A stretch of 64,000 nucleotides of DNA from Nemania diffusa (GCA_038501195.1 JBBPUQ010000004.1:2356001-2420000); one strand, 5' to 3'. Shown: positions 10,727 through 22,138, numbered from the stretch's first letter. A program made the numbers and translations. The notes: generated by a model not told the origin, from the letters alone.

Positions 10727-11700
10727 GACTAGGCCTAGTGTCCTCTCCGAGAAGTAAAATATCTGTCACGGAGTGGGAGGAACTATAGGTCAGGTACAAT
10801 ACAATAAGTAGTATATAGCTGGTGGTGTGTATCATACAAGACTAAAGCTTGAAGGAGAGAAGAATCTCCTTTGAGACATGTGCGGAATAGGTATGTACAA
10901 GTATACCAGTACTCTCTTAGATCCTAGCCCTTGGATCCTGACAATATCGGTTTCCAAAGTCCGAGGCGTATCGGAGTCTGGATCTTAAAAGCGGAATAAC
11001 GAAATATTTTATTCGTATTTGTACAGCGTGTATGCAAGAAGGCCCGTTTTCTCACGTTTAAGCCACTTAGCTGAGTGGGCGCTTAAACTAAAATAGCTGC
11101 CTAAACTTCCCTCGAAGGAGAGCATAGCGAGCCGGATTCTCTAGTTGTAGCTGCGAGTAATATTATAGTCGGTTCCGCCAGCCATGGTAATGTCTTCTAG
11201 TACGATCACAGGGAGACAATCCAAAAAAAGCTCTTCGCCTCATAACGCTTTTGGAGGTCGCTAGTATATGATCCCCTTACATTCTAACTAAATATATGAA
11301 GAATATGACTATAACGTACGTTTATTTGGTGGTAGATTAGGTATTAGTAGTGACCACTATCCAATTCCTAGGCAGTAGTTTAAATCCCAACTAAGTAAGC
11401 CTCAGCGTATGTCATCTTTTGGAGTACCTACGTATGTGGTATCGCGAAAATGTAGGTAGTCGGCTGATACTGCGCCTCTAACGTGCTTCAGGGCCTTCAA
11501 GTTGTCTAATACGCGTTTGGGCTAATAACGCCTCTGACCTAAGTAAGTAGGTAGTATCGGTGGTGACCTTAGTACGCGATGTGTTTCCAACCTATATAAT
11601 ATGGTCATTCTAGCGTCCTATTCTAAAGGTGAATTCTTCATCTCACGTATCATCTATTTATTAAGTTTTGCATATAAATTGCGAGCATTGTTTTTTGAAT
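10727..11700. other. Intergenic, no gene seen
   Basis: No frame with protein-like content. There are scattered TAGGTA words and ordinary spacer composition. The last ~100 bases include AT-rich promoter-like sequence before ATG 11701. Confidence 0.45.
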
Positions 11701-13247
11701 ATGGGGGAAGCAACATTACTTCAGATCGTGGACATGGTCGTATCTCCCAGTGATGTGGTAGTCAACTGCATTGCTCGACTTGGCACCCTAAAGGCGCAGC
11801 CCACAGAGATGATCGAACAGCTTCACATGGTGAAGATTGCTCTCAATCAGCTTTCTACCATGAAGTCATCAAATATCAACCAAGATATTAGATATCAACA
11901 GCTTGCTGTCCAGATTGGCAATGCGTTTGATAGTTTTCGCCCAATTGTGTTGGCCTTGAGCCAGCAGCTAGAGCGCAGCGAAACCACTGAGACGGCGACA
12001 ACGCAAGATAAACCGGGATTCATGAACAGCGAAAGGGTGCTAACAACTCTTTCGATTCTACTCGGCAGGCAACTCAATGCGCTCAATCTAATACTACAGG
12101 CGATTCAATGGTGAGACATTCAGCTCAGAAATAGCAGTTAGACCTCACTAAACGTCACAGTCAAAATTCGGCGCAACAATCTGAGCTGATGAGGGAGCAG
12201 AAAAATCAATCAGTTCTGCGATTGGCACAAGACTGTTCATCTTCACTAGCCGGTATTAATGACATCAGCGAGTTCATCTCGGAAAACCCATCAGCTATGA
12301 GTGCTAGGTTTGAGTCTGGCGAGGTTCTTCGCGGTACGTCACTACATATTGGGGCATCTCATCTTAGACAGGCCATGCCCGCTAATGGGTTCAAGTTAGA
12401 CCACACAGGCGATAGGCAGGAATTCCGGCCAGTCAGCCCGACAGTCACATTATCTCAAGGAAATGCCACAGGCAGTGACTCCTTGTACGACCCCACAGAG
12501 GCGGAAGACTTCAGCCGCTATAGCTCGTCGAGCGAGGACTTTCGCTACTCGAGCGAGACACTCACAGCCGGGGGAGCTGACCGAGCCTATGCGCCGGTCG
12601 GCGGGCGCTTCCCCGCCAAGCTCAGCCTCTACTACCCAGCCGGCCACTTCTTCCTCGCGACGCGCATCACCGAGCCGCTCTACGGCGTGCAGGTGAACTA
12701 CCGAAGCTACATACCCGCCGACGCCGAAATCACTCTTAGGGCCGGCCCGCACGGCGACGCCCCGCGGCTCGCAAGCTTGCGCCTGACCGGCAACAGCGTC
12801 AGCATATGGGCGGCGAACCAGTCCTCGCTTGACGTGTCGCAGGTGGCGGTCTCCATCAACGCGCCCGGCGGCCGCTTCGGCATCGGCTACGGCACGCTGT
12901 CCTTCGCCGTCCCAGTGCCCGTGCCGGACGGCGACGGCCGCCCAGCCGAGTTCGAGTGGAAGCACAGTCTCGTCCCCGAGGTCTTCAGCGCGCACTCCGC
13001 CTGGAAATTGAAGCGCAGGCCGGCGCTGTCGGAGGGCGAGACGCAGAGCCCAGAGGCCAGCGGCGCGGGGAAGTCCGCGGAGGGCGAGACGGTGGCCACG
13101 TTGTCGTTCAAGAAGGACAGCCGCACGAAGATCCTGACGATCCGGTTCGAGGGCAGTGGTGCGACAGGCGACTTGGGGGAGCTCTGGGCCGCTGTGACCA
13201 TCATGACATCCCTGGCCATATACCATCACAAGCCCAGCACTAGGTAG
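11701..13247 (+). CDS. Fungal N-terminal helical domain fused to a tubby-like C-terminal domain
   Basis: Exons 11701-12110 and 12161-13247 give 498 residues. The 50-nt intron starts GTGAGA, has a CACTAAAC branch and ends GTCACAG. The nearest ATG (11701) gives MGEATLLQIVDMVVSPSDVV. Residues 1-190 resemble the helical N-terminal domain found on many fungal signalling and NLR-like proteins (LGTLKAQPTEMIEQLHMVKI, then LNLILQAIQCQNSAQQ). After a serine-rich linker, residues ~290-498 read as a beta-rich domain: FPAKLSLYYPAGHFFLATRI, LTGNSVSIWA, WKLKRR, TLSFKKD, FEGSGATGDLGELWA. I associate this pattern with an uncharacterised fungal group of tubby/LURP-like fold, which could bind membrane lipid; this is inference. 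The 3' two-thirds of exon 2 is sharply GC-rich compared with its 5' part and flanks. No catalytic residues are evident. Confidence 0.7.
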
Positions 13248-14315
13248 CCCACGCTTAGCGACTCTCGCTAAGCTTAAGGGGGCGTTCTGGCTAGGAGGTA
13301 TCTATAGTGGTTGCCTAGTCGTAAAATAGTGGATACCTACCTACCTGTTACCTACTGTAAAGGGCGTTATACAGCGACTGTCCTTGCCCCATGACAGATG
13401 AGTAAGCGAGCGAGTCTGGATAGCCTAGCAAATGGTGTTGATTAAGGTGTTCAATCAATCTAATAAGGTACCTAGGTATCGAGTTGTTTATCTCTGCGCA
13501 TGTCCCTTCCCCATTCCTTAGTCTCCAGTCAAATTCTTTCTGCCACTGCCAGTAGGCTTCCAAAAAGAAGGGCTAAGAAGCCTAGATGAAGCTACAAACC
13601 CCCATGCACAACCCTTAATTTTGTACTCCCTACCTAGGTAAGTAATCGATGCCCTCATTATAGAGTACCCAAACAAGCAGCCTGATCGCATTATAACGAT
13701 AGGCACTAGAGTAAGTAGCGGATATTCAATATCATCATATACGCTCGTGTCTTTCTAAGCAATTCATTAAACCAACGTGATGGACGAACTTGATTCCCAT
13801 CTTGCTAAGTATTGCCTAGTGTGACATAGCATGACGTAATCTATCGCTGAGGATATAATCAAGCTGAAAAGTTAATGCAAATTATATCGACAAATTGCTT
13901 TCAGCGCAATTTAAGGTTTGGCAAAACCCTAACCCACGAGCGCACGCCAAATACTTATGGTTTCTCGGCGCCTGGAAGCATGGAAGCAATATAATCTAAA
14001 ATGTTGATCTGCCAAGAATCCCCAAGACCGAGATTTTTTTTCATACTTGGTTGCCCATTGGGTTCTTACATAGGTTCTTAGCCTTAAAAGCCTACCGTAG
14101 TTTACACCACGCCCTCGTAGCAGCGGTGATAACTGTAACCAAGATTAGGCGACGTTCTTGAGCATGAGCTGAGAAATTGCGCGATAGTTTAGGCGCAAGA
14201 GAAATATAATGGTGTAATCATAGCGAAACTAAAGCAGGGAGTGGCAGGATCAGGTACTGTAACTCAATTGCAAATTACGTTACTTACTTACCTACTTCTA
14301 AGAGATTGGTGAGAC
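13248..14315. other. Intergenic, no gene seen
   Basis: AT-leaning spacer with several TACCTA/TAGGTA clusters (13336-13360, 13466-13478, 13628-13642). Frames are short and unlike proteins. Confidence 0.45.
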
Positions 14316-14519
14316 GGAGAAAAACGACGCCGTTAATAATCCTACAATACTAAAGGTATATATTATACGCGACAACTGGCGTAATAATTCTAGCTCGATA
14401 TTTTAGAGAGAGCATTCTCAATTTCAAGGTTTAGAAGAATACTATGTCGCGTACTAGTACGTACTTATATATGCATACCGTTAATACTGGAGAAGTATTA
14501 ACGGCGTCGTTTTTCCTCC
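14316..14519. repeat. Small inverted-repeat (MITE-like) element, ~204 bp
   Basis: The left arm at 14316-14338 reads GGAGAAAAACGACGCCGTTA and continues ATA. The right arm at 14496-14519 is its reverse complement with a single one-base gap. The right arm also takes part in a perfect 11-12 bp hairpin with CCGTTAATACT at ~14479. There is no coding capacity. Short terminal inverted repeats around a non-coding core are the hallmark of a MITE. I did not find a clean target-site duplication. Confidence 0.6.
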
Positions 14520-15183
14520 ATTACATATTATTCTTCGCAATAAGATTATGTGAAATTCAATGTCTTTATGAGCGCTTTTTTTCGGGCCTTTGGAATAGAT
14601 GTCTAAGTTGGAACAGGAGTGCAGCCCTTAATAGCAAGACCGATCTTTTGGGGGCCCATTTTTGAACCTTTATGATAATATGAAGCCTCTCAGTAGCAGT
14701 CTACGAACCTGATATATTAGTAATAGCATAATATTTATTTGGACCTACAGTATCCCTATTTTCCACTTTAGATATTTAGCTAATAGATATAAATTCTTCC
14801 AATGTGCAGCGTTAATCCTCTATCTATATTACAATTTTCAGCCGCTCGAGTGAGTGGCCCAATCTGACGGCAATGCTAGTAAGTGTGAATGCATTGTACA
14901 GCTAATTTATCACTATAGTAATTTCATCCGAACACTTAAATTTTCTATTTATTATCAAACCAGGCGGATCTTTGCGGGACCCTGCAGGGAAGTAGAATTG
15001 TATTTACCCGTTGAATCGGTTAAGGTAAACAAGCAGCCCGTTGCAACTACATGAAAGGGTCATGATTGGGGGGAATGGAAGAACGAAGTAGAAGGCTCAA
15101 TAGATGAATGAGGGAATTCGTTAACCCATTGCGTCTTACGGAGGGCCAAGGAATCTATAAAATTTAGCTAAAATTTACCATCA
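14520..15183. other. Intergenic, no gene seen
   Basis: AT-rich spacer. A 66-codon frame (14854-15054) has no recognisable content and I do not call it. Confidence 0.4.
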
Positions 15184-15349
15184 CTGTCATAAAACATTGG
15201 CTATCATAAAGTATTAACTGTCATAAAATATTAGCTGTCATCAAATATTAGCTGTTATCAAATATTAGCTGTCATAAAATATTAACTTTCATAAAGTATT
15301 GACTGTCATAGAGTATTTACTGTCATACTTACTGTCATAAAATATTTAC
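15184..15349 (+). repeat. 17-bp minisatellite, about ten units
   Basis: The unit CTGTCATAAAATATTAG is repeated head to tail with point changes (CTGTCATCAAATATTAG, CTGTTATCAAATATTAG, CTTTCATAAAGTATTGA). One unit near 15320 is truncated to CTGTCATACTTA. Most differences are C/T or A/G transitions. There is no coding frame through it. This kind of array is length-variable between isolates. Confidence 0.8.
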
Positions 15350-16192
15350 GGTATTACTCGGTTTGACGGTTATAATAGGCGTACTGGCCACTGTTTGTTA
15401 AATATTACAAGTTCGCAGTGTTACAGGAACCTATTGATTAGTCCTACTTTCGTAAATTTTCGTTGACCTTTTATTATAGTAGCTAGGTAGGAAGAATTTC
15501 TGCACAAAATTTATTAACTTAATATAAAGCTTTCAAGGAGTTCGTGGGTGGCTATGTGATTATGATCTGGACGCAGAGTGTTAGAACGTCATTGCTACGT
15601 ATATTTGTACGTGACACAGAGTGTATTTTACACAGTATTGAAGAGGCGTTCAATTCCGGAAATTTTCAATTACGTCAGAGATGTGGTTTCTAGGTGAGTA
15701 ATACTTGTATGTCCTTTCTTTCCACGGCCGGCAAATTGACATATCGCCGTGCACTTTCTTTAATAATAGGGTTCTACCCTGAAAAGTCTCTATCGTCCTT
15801 ATAACCTATTTTTACTTAACATTCTCTTTTCTCCTGCCCCCTGGCCCCTGTCTCGTGGGATGTGTTACTTCTATTGATAGTGGGAGGGTCTACGCGTCAC
15901 TCCTATAGGTAAGTATTATAAAGATCTCTCCTACCCCTTTTCCAGCTGTTCCTTCTTTATCCTGTACACATATCTTCCCAGACATCCCAGTGATACATTG
16001 AAACTTGATATCGCCTATTACAACTCTCGAAAGCAACAACTTGCTCATCGCCTCCGCATTTGGCTATCAATAGTACACCATATCTTCCCTGCCTTTGGTT
16101 ACTATTATGACTTACGCATAATACGCCTCTATTTTCATATGTACAGAATACATCGCCTGTTAGCGCTGAACAATACTATAGCGTGAGCTGCT
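15350..16192. other. Intergenic, no gene seen
   Basis: Spacer upstream of the SET-domain gene. Pyrimidine-rich stretches at ~15830-15990 with TATTATAAAG (~15915) are the most promoter-like part. A frame at 15998-16186 is basic and aromatic but shows no family match. Confidence 0.4.
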
Positions 16193-17279
16193 ATGGAGCA
16201 TTTAGGAGACGCCGTAAGCTGCTTCGACGATAACTAAGTCTACATTTAATCTAACATTTCGATAGCAATCACCTCTGGTAGTCTATGGAGACGGGGGGAA
16301 TAAAGGTATAGGACTGTTTACGACCCGTCCTATCGCGAGCGGTTCCATTCTTTTTAGCGACGCTCTCCTTTTGAGTCTACACCTGCGTGATTCAGTGTGG
16401 ATTCTTGACTTAATCAAAGCATTCACAACGTTCTACGATGATATAAAAACAAAATACTTGGCCCTTAAGTTGAACGAAAACACAGTTACCGATGAATACC
16501 GGAGCGATATCAGAGATTGTATAACCCTATTTCCGTATAGCACTAATCAACAACCTATCCTATCATACGACGAGGCACTTCAGGTCGTAGGTATCTTCCT
16601 GACGAACGCTTGCCCTCTGGGAAACAACAGATATGGTATATTCCCTAAATATAGCAGGATCAATCATTCCTGCCGCCCAAACTCGTCTTTGCAATATAAT
16701 GCAGATCATACGACACTATATGTTCACGCGATGAAAGATTTAAAGGAAGGGGAGGAAGTGACGATTTCCTACCTTGGTCGTTTCATTAGGTCTTGTCATG
16801 CGAAGCGCATTGCGCAATTGGGATTCGACTGCAAATGTGACAGCTGCAGCCCCTTGAACAGGAGAAACTCAGACCTTCGGCGATGCCACATCGAAAATTT
16901 AGAGACGTCTCTTTTCCCGTATCTCCGATGGGTCGGAACTCGGCAGGATCCTAGAGCCCCGCCGTTTGACAGCTATGAAGCTATATCTATGGCACGCGAG
17001 ATCGTGAAACTGATGGAGATGGAAGGGCTTATTACAAATTTACCGAGCGCTTACAGGATGGTTGCTGTTTGCCAGCTCGGGGTTTATGATATGGAAGGGG
17101 CAGAGAGCTCAATCCGCCAGGGAGAGGCTTTCGAGCGTTTACATATGGGTAACCTTATAGGGAGGAAGAGTTGTATCCGAGAGTATTGGGATCGGTTGTT
17201 AGCGGAGGTTAGCGGAGAAATACGGAGAAGTCAAGAACACCGCTCTCGTTACGGAATAGGAACGGCGCGTGTGGGCTAG
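16193..17279 (+). CDS. SET-domain protein, putative lysine methyltransferase
   Basis: Two exons: a tiny first exon 16193-16213 (MEHLGDA) and 16266-17279, split by a 52-nt intron (GTAAGC, TCTAAC branch, CGATAG). The product is 344 residues. The first SET block is GDGGNKGIGLFTTRPIASGS. The central signature is RINHSCRPNSSLQYN (NHSCxPN), then LKEGEEVTISYLG. The post-SET cysteines are in LGFDCKCDSC. SET enzymes transfer methyl from S-adenosylmethionine to lysine; here the substrate is unknown. The protein resembles the stand-alone SET proteins that are multi-copy in filamentous fungi rather than a named histone methyltransferase. No MYND finger is visible. It sits alone in a repeat-rich stretch. 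Confidence 0.85.
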
Positions 17280-17512
17280 TGACCTTGTAGCTCTGCTAAA
17301 CAGGAATAGCGGATGAAGTTTTGCGTTATGCCCAAAGCAAAGCTTTAATATATATATATAAGCCGTCCCTTTGTGATAAACATGGGCCTAGCTAGATATA
17401 CATTTAGACAGTCGAGGTGGTACAAGTCAAATTAATCACATAAGTAGATGCCACTGGGGATATCAGGAACGTGGGTACTAACGAGATTTATAAATCACTA
17501 CTAAGCGTATGT
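17280..17512. other. Short spacer, no gene seen
   Basis: The 3' flank of the SET gene, with a TATATATATA run at ~17350. No other feature is supported. Confidence 0.4.
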
Positions 17513-18249
17513 AGCACGTGTAGGGAGGGCCATACGTACATATACCGACAAAACTATTTTTTCTCCAATTCCGTTTTAGAAAACAGTTTGCAAGATAAAA
17601 AAACTATAATATATGTATATATTCTTAGCTTAACTAGCCTTATTATTAGTTTAATTAATATAAATAGACCTAATTAACTTAACTGCATTCAATTGACTTG
17701 ACTGCATTTGATTGATTTGACTGATTTGATTGACTTGACTGGACTGGACCTACTGACTGGACCTACTGACTGGACTGGACCTGACTGGACCTAACTAGAC
17801 CTAACTGACCTACTACCTACGTAATTTAACCAGACATAACTAACCTATTGATTTAATTGACTTAAGTCTAGTTAAGTTCAGTCCAGTCAGTAGGTATGAT
17901 CCAGTCAGTAGGTCTAATCCAGTCAGTACCTAAGGTCCAGTCAGTGGGTCCAATCAGTAGGTCCAGTCCAGTCAAGTCAATCAAATCAATCAAATCAATC
18001 AAATCAATCAAATCAATCAAGTGCAGTCAATCAAATGCAGTCAAGTCGATTAAGTGCAGTTAAGTTAATTAGGTCTGTTTATATTAATTAAATTAATAAT
18101 AAAGGTAATTAAGCTAGAAATATACACACATATAAACTATTGTTTTTGTATCATTGTCTTTTTATTTTGCAAACTGTTTTCTAAAAACGAAAATTGGAGA
18201 AAGCATAGTTTTGTCGGTGTATGTACGTATGGCCCACCGTCCACGTGCT
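17513..18249. mobile_element. 737-bp fold-back (inverted-repeat) element
   Basis: The two ends are reverse complements: left AGCACGTG then GGGCCATACGTACATA and CCGACAAAACTA; right the inverse, ending CACGTGCT. Similarity extends inward through a GTTTT.GAAAACAGTTTGCAA block and TAATTAATATAAATAGACCT, about 180 bp per arm. The centre is built of short words, CTGACTGGACCTA on the left and the inverse TAGGTCCAGTCAG on the right, plus a 9-bp TCAATCAAA array near 17980-18020. Almost the whole element could therefore fold into one hairpin. It has no open frame and presumably depends on a transposase elsewhere. A one-ended relative lies at 10505-10726. No target-site duplication is obvious. Confidence 0.7.
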
Positions 18250-19255
18250 TCACAAGCTACAGGATGCAGTGCTAACAAGCTTTTGCTAGCGTAGCGGCTT
18301 GAACAACAGAAGCAGGGGTTAGATACCCCTTGAAGGCGAGAACAGTGTTAACGTGTGTTTGGAGTACCTACACCAGATAGAATTAAACATGCTCAGAACT
18401 TTTGTCCTAATGTGAGCATGCCGCGTCAATATTTTGTATTTCGCCTCCCCGAATTTGCTTTCCCAACCATGTCGCATAGGGTTGAATGGATTGGAATATC
18501 TACGCACAGCATGCATGCACCTCGTCTCTGCTGTCCGAAGTAACTTAACAAACGGCGACCAAGAACATATTATGTTTTCTCTCGGTGCCCTTTAAGACAT
18601 TACGAACATCTCTGGTCTCGTTTTCTTTATTTATTTACACCGCTCGCGACTAAATCCCCGAGCTTCTGCCAATCGGTGCTTGGGTATACCAGCTGCGCTC
18701 ATGAGTATATTTATCGTAGTCGACGTTTTACCAGCTGTCTCCCTCTGGAGATGATAGTCTATAGGTGACAAATTACGCACTCTAGATAGACGCTTAGACA
18801 AGTTTACATTAATTTATCGATAACCATGTCATATCGGCGACGTAGCGGCTGGACCTTGCACTCTGTAGCTATTTCGGATCGAATTCTAGCTTTCTTAACA
18901 AATCTGAGCTGGAATCGACCTGCTGGGGTTAGAATTCATATCGCTCTGATTGGCATTTTCAAAGAATCTTATTCAGCGTTGAATGTAACAATGCTAACTC
19001 CAGGTACCTAAGGGAAAGCACAGTAATAAATGCTAGAAAAAGACTAAGTTAGTTTACTTCTTGGCAGTCCTCAATAGTCTTAGTGGGTCTATCTAGAGAA
19101 CAAAATATTGCCGCGCTAGTTTCCACATAATTACGGGATTACAAAGCACGAAAATTATTTCCACAACGCGCAAATCTACCTAATCAACCCGAGCCCTTTC
19201 GAGATGGCGTCCTTTACACGACGGTCTCACATGCCTCATGACTCAAACAATCTCA
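18250..19255. other. Intergenic, no gene seen
   Basis: Overlapping 60-codon frames occur on both strands near 18320-18540 but none has protein-like content. Ordinary spacer, probably including upstream context of the tRNA. Confidence 0.4.
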
Positions 19256-19326
19256 GCATCAGTGGTTTAGTGGTAAAATCCATCGTTGCCATCGATGGGC
19301 CCCGTGTTCGATTCACGGCTGATGCA
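19256..19326 (+). tRNA. tRNA-Gly (anticodon GCC)
   Basis: A 71-nt cloverleaf: the acceptor stem GCATCAG pairs with CTGATGC at the end. The A box is TGGTTTAGTGG (D arm), and the anticodon loop reads TTGCCAT with GCC. The B box/T arm is GTTCGATTC. No intron is present. A T-rich run follows at once (CTTTTT), as expected for RNA polymerase III termination. Confidence 0.95.
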
Positions 19327-20623
19327 TCTTTTTGTCTATTTTGGTTGTCTTGCCTTGCCGTCTTCTGATAGGGACTAGGTCATCGTGGGTGGTTGCGCGA
19401 GGTGTCCAAATGCTACTAGAATAATGTAGCTGAGGGTATCCGTATAAGCTTGCTGTGCTGCTACCTAGTCGTTAGGAAGTTTTATATCTAGATAGTCGCC
19501 TTTCAGTGAGATCTAATCTTCGCTGCTTACGTATCGTGGGGCTTATATACGGGCCATCGGCCGGGGTTTCATCCATACGCGCAGCGGCCTAGATTAGTCT
19601 GGGAGTTGATCTTTGAGTGGTTATATATATAACCTGGCAAACTTGGATAGCCGTCTGGTATTAAGCTGTAAACCTCAACTCAGGAACTTGATAGAGAACA
19701 ACATGCTCGGCATGAAATGTATAAATACTTAAAGCGTAAGCTGTGGACTGCTTGTGAGTGGTCTGTTACTGTAGATAGGCATGCTCACTCAGTATGAGTG
19801 GTTCATGCTATTATGTAATGAATTACAGGCGACTGCTTGAGCATCACTTAATGCGGCAAAGGAATGTGGAATGTGCCTAAATTACCTAGGCGCGGTGGAA
19901 ATCGTATATAGCGAGACACCTTCTCGAAGGTTAAGCCTCATTACTCTCTTTAACGGAGTTTAGTTACCTAGATAGCGTTGTCCTATACTTAGAAGTCACC
20001 TAAGTAGACCGCAGTACAGAGTAGACTAGCCACGCTCCCTGGGCATATCTTCTGTATGGTTATTAGGCAGCCGGTTGTTGTATAGCGCTATAGCGCAGTT
20101 TGGGGTTAGCACCTGGCGTATAGTGCTGGGATCTTGTGCTAATAATAATTTCTACACTACCTACCACATGGGGCTCAATGCGCTAGATACATTGTAGGCG
20201 GGATTGCTCATGCTGTGCAGTCAGCACTTGACAGTTAGCTTGTGGATAATAACGGAGGGAAGATAGTCGGGATAGCCACGCAGTACAGGTTACTTAAAAC
20301 ATTGTCTCAGGAGGATATTCACAGGTCTTACATATAAGTATGTAAGTAAGTAGCGCTTGTATGTAATCGCATCACGCTTTTGCAAGTTGCCTACAATTCA
20401 CTCAACCTCCAATTATCCCAATACTATGCTACCTAAAGTAGTAATCTTCACATAACGTTCCACTGCAGGAGGCGCCGACGATCTGCAGATCCACCCCGTA
20501 TTCGCATTACCTACATTATAAACCCCGTTCACTTGTATAAAGGCGAGCTCAACTTCGCTCTCTTTTCTTTATACCTTGTCTCTTTCCTCCGTCGAGGTCT
20601 CAAGTAACGACGCACGGCCCAAC
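19327..20623. other. Intergenic and promoter of the peptidase gene
   Basis: No coding frame. The proximal part carries a TATA box (20536-20543). The distal 1.1 kb is unremarkable spacer with a short GCGCTATAGCGC dyad at ~20083. Confidence 0.45.
20536..20543 (+). promoter_or_regulatory. TATA box of the peptidase gene
   Basis: TATAAAGG lies 81 bp before the first base of ATG 20624, followed by a pyrimidine-rich leader (CTCTCTTTTCTTTATACC). Spacing and sequence fit a core promoter with a short leader. Confidence 0.5.
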
Positions 20624-22138
20624 ATGGCTCTTCTCACTCGACTTGTTGTTGCAGGTATCGCTGCTGCGGGATTGGCTCAAGCTGCGCCCTTAGTTAAGAC
20701 GAGCAACAACAATAACGCGGTTCAGCAGTGGTCAAAACACCTCAAACAGAACATCACATGGGGCCCTTGCTCTGACCTGTTTCCTGACACTCTGACCTGC
20801 GCGACATTCCTAGTTCCGCTCGACTGGAATCAGAGTCTCTGCAAGGGGAACGAGACAATTGAGCTGGGTATGGTGCGCCGGGAAGCAGATGATAAGGAGA
20901 ACCGCATTGGATACCTCTTCATCAACCCTGGCGGTCCGGGTGGCCAGGCAACGAGTGCCGTAGCTTCACTGGCCGACGTGGTTGCCCCCGAAATCCAAGC
21001 GAGATTCGATATCATTGGTCTCGATCCTCGTGGGGTTGGCATCAGCACACCCGTGCAATGCGACCCCGAGGTATTCAATAAGCGCGTCAAGTTCATGCCT
21101 AAGACGGACGAGGGATATGACGCCCTGGTCCAATACAACAAGGATCTTGGCGCAAGCTGTCTGGAGAAGACCGGGCCTCTCGTGAACTACGTCGACACCA
21201 TAAGCGCCGTAAAGGACCACGAAGCCGTGCGCCTAGCTCTCGGAGAGAAGGCCACTTATCTAGGCCTATCGTACGGCACGCAGCTGTTCAGTCAGTATGC
21301 GCAGCTGTTCCCCGACAGCTTCAGAGCCATTGCACTCGACGGTAATCTGCAGCATTCGCAATCCGAGTCCACTAACATACTAGTGGAAGGGACTTCATAC
21401 GAGTCGACCCTAAAAGAGTTCTTTAACTGGTGTACTTCGGACGAAACATGTGCGCTGCAAGGAAAGGATGTTGCAGCCGTTTTCACCAGCGTTAGGGACA
21501 AGGCTAGTGTTGCTCCTATCCCAGCACCTGGATGCGACGACGTAGCGTGCCGCTCCGATGTGACCGAGGAGGATTTCCTCTTCACGGCGCAAGGATTCCT
21601 GATCTCCCAGAGAAATTGGCCAGCTCTGGGACAGGGCCTCCTAGAGGCCGACAACGGCAACGCAACCATCATATCCGAATTCAACCAGATCGCGATTGGC
21701 GATGCCTACGAGGACTCCTACTTATACGCAGGAACCGCCATCGGCTGCCAGGACTGGGCACATGCCTCGAAAGACCTAGCTGATGTTGTCGAGAAGCAAA
21801 CCCTAGGCGCAATTTTCAGCCCGTTGACTCTTGGTGCCAGCCAGTCCTACAGACTCCAAACCTCATGCATCGGATGGCCAGCCCCGTTGAGCAACCCCCC
21901 TGCCCCCATCGTCTACAAGGGCAAGACCAAGCTTCTGATGGTGAACTCGCTGCACGATCCCTCGACCTCGTACACGTGGGCGCTTGGCCTCCACAGCGAA
22001 ATCAAGAACGCTATTCTGCTGACGCGGAATGGTAGCGGGCACACAAGCTACACGCTTGGCGGAGACACCACGCAACTGACAAATGCCTACCTCCTTAACT
22101 TAACGCTGCCTGAGCCTGGAACGATCACTACATCATAA
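20624..22138 (+). CDS. Secreted serine peptidase, tripeptidyl aminopeptidase-like (S33, alpha/beta hydrolase)
   Basis: Intronless, 504 residues from ATG 20624; frames extending further upstream use a non-ATG start. A signal peptide is clear (MALLTRLVVAGIAAAGLAQA). Family motifs in order: INPGGPGG (oxyanion region), DIIGLDPRGVG, the nucleophile elbow GLSYGT with Ser216, a C-terminal TAP-like segment with NSLHDPSTSY (Asp445) and NGSGHTSY (His473). These complete a Ser-Asp-His triad. Several NxS/T sites and paired cysteines fit secretion. Such enzymes remove peptides from free N-termini and serve extracellular nitrogen acquisition. The length matches the family. Exact specificity cannot be read from sequence. 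Confidence 0.9.
   Translation: MALLTRLVVAGIAAAGLAQAAPLVKTSNNNNAVQQWSKHLKQNITWGPCSDLFPDTLTCATFLVPLDWNQSLCKGNETIELGMVRREADDKENRIGYLFINPGGPGGQATSAVASLADVVAPEIQARFDIIGLDPRGVGISTPVQCDPEVFNKRVKFMPKTDEGYDALVQYNKDLGASCLEKTGPLVNYVDTISAVKDHEAVRLALGEKATYLGLSYGTQLFSQYAQLFPDSFRAIALDGNLQHSQSESTNILVEGTSYESTLKEFFNWCTSDETCALQGKDVAAVFTSVRDKASVAPIPAPGCDDVACRSDVTEEDFLFTAQGFLISQRNWPALGQGLLEADNGNATIISEFNQIAIGDAYEDSYLYAGTAIGCQDWAHASKDLADVVEKQTLGAIFSPLTLGASQSYRLQTSCIGWPAPLSNPPAPIVYKGKTKLLMVNSLHDPSTSYTWALGLHSEIKNAILLTRNGSGHTSYTLGGDTTQLTNAYLLNLTLPEPGTITTS

Noticed and set aside
12450..13229. A 259-codon frame opposite the tubby-like gene
   Set aside because: It is the antisense of a GC-rich exon. Its product is an arginine/alanine-rich shadow with no family content.
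13924..13940. AACCCTAACCC-like words resembling telomeric repeats
   Set aside because: Only one or two partial units; not an array.
15184..15349. The 17-bp array considered as a CRISPR-like array
   Set aside because: Units are contiguous with no spacers, and the host is a eukaryote.
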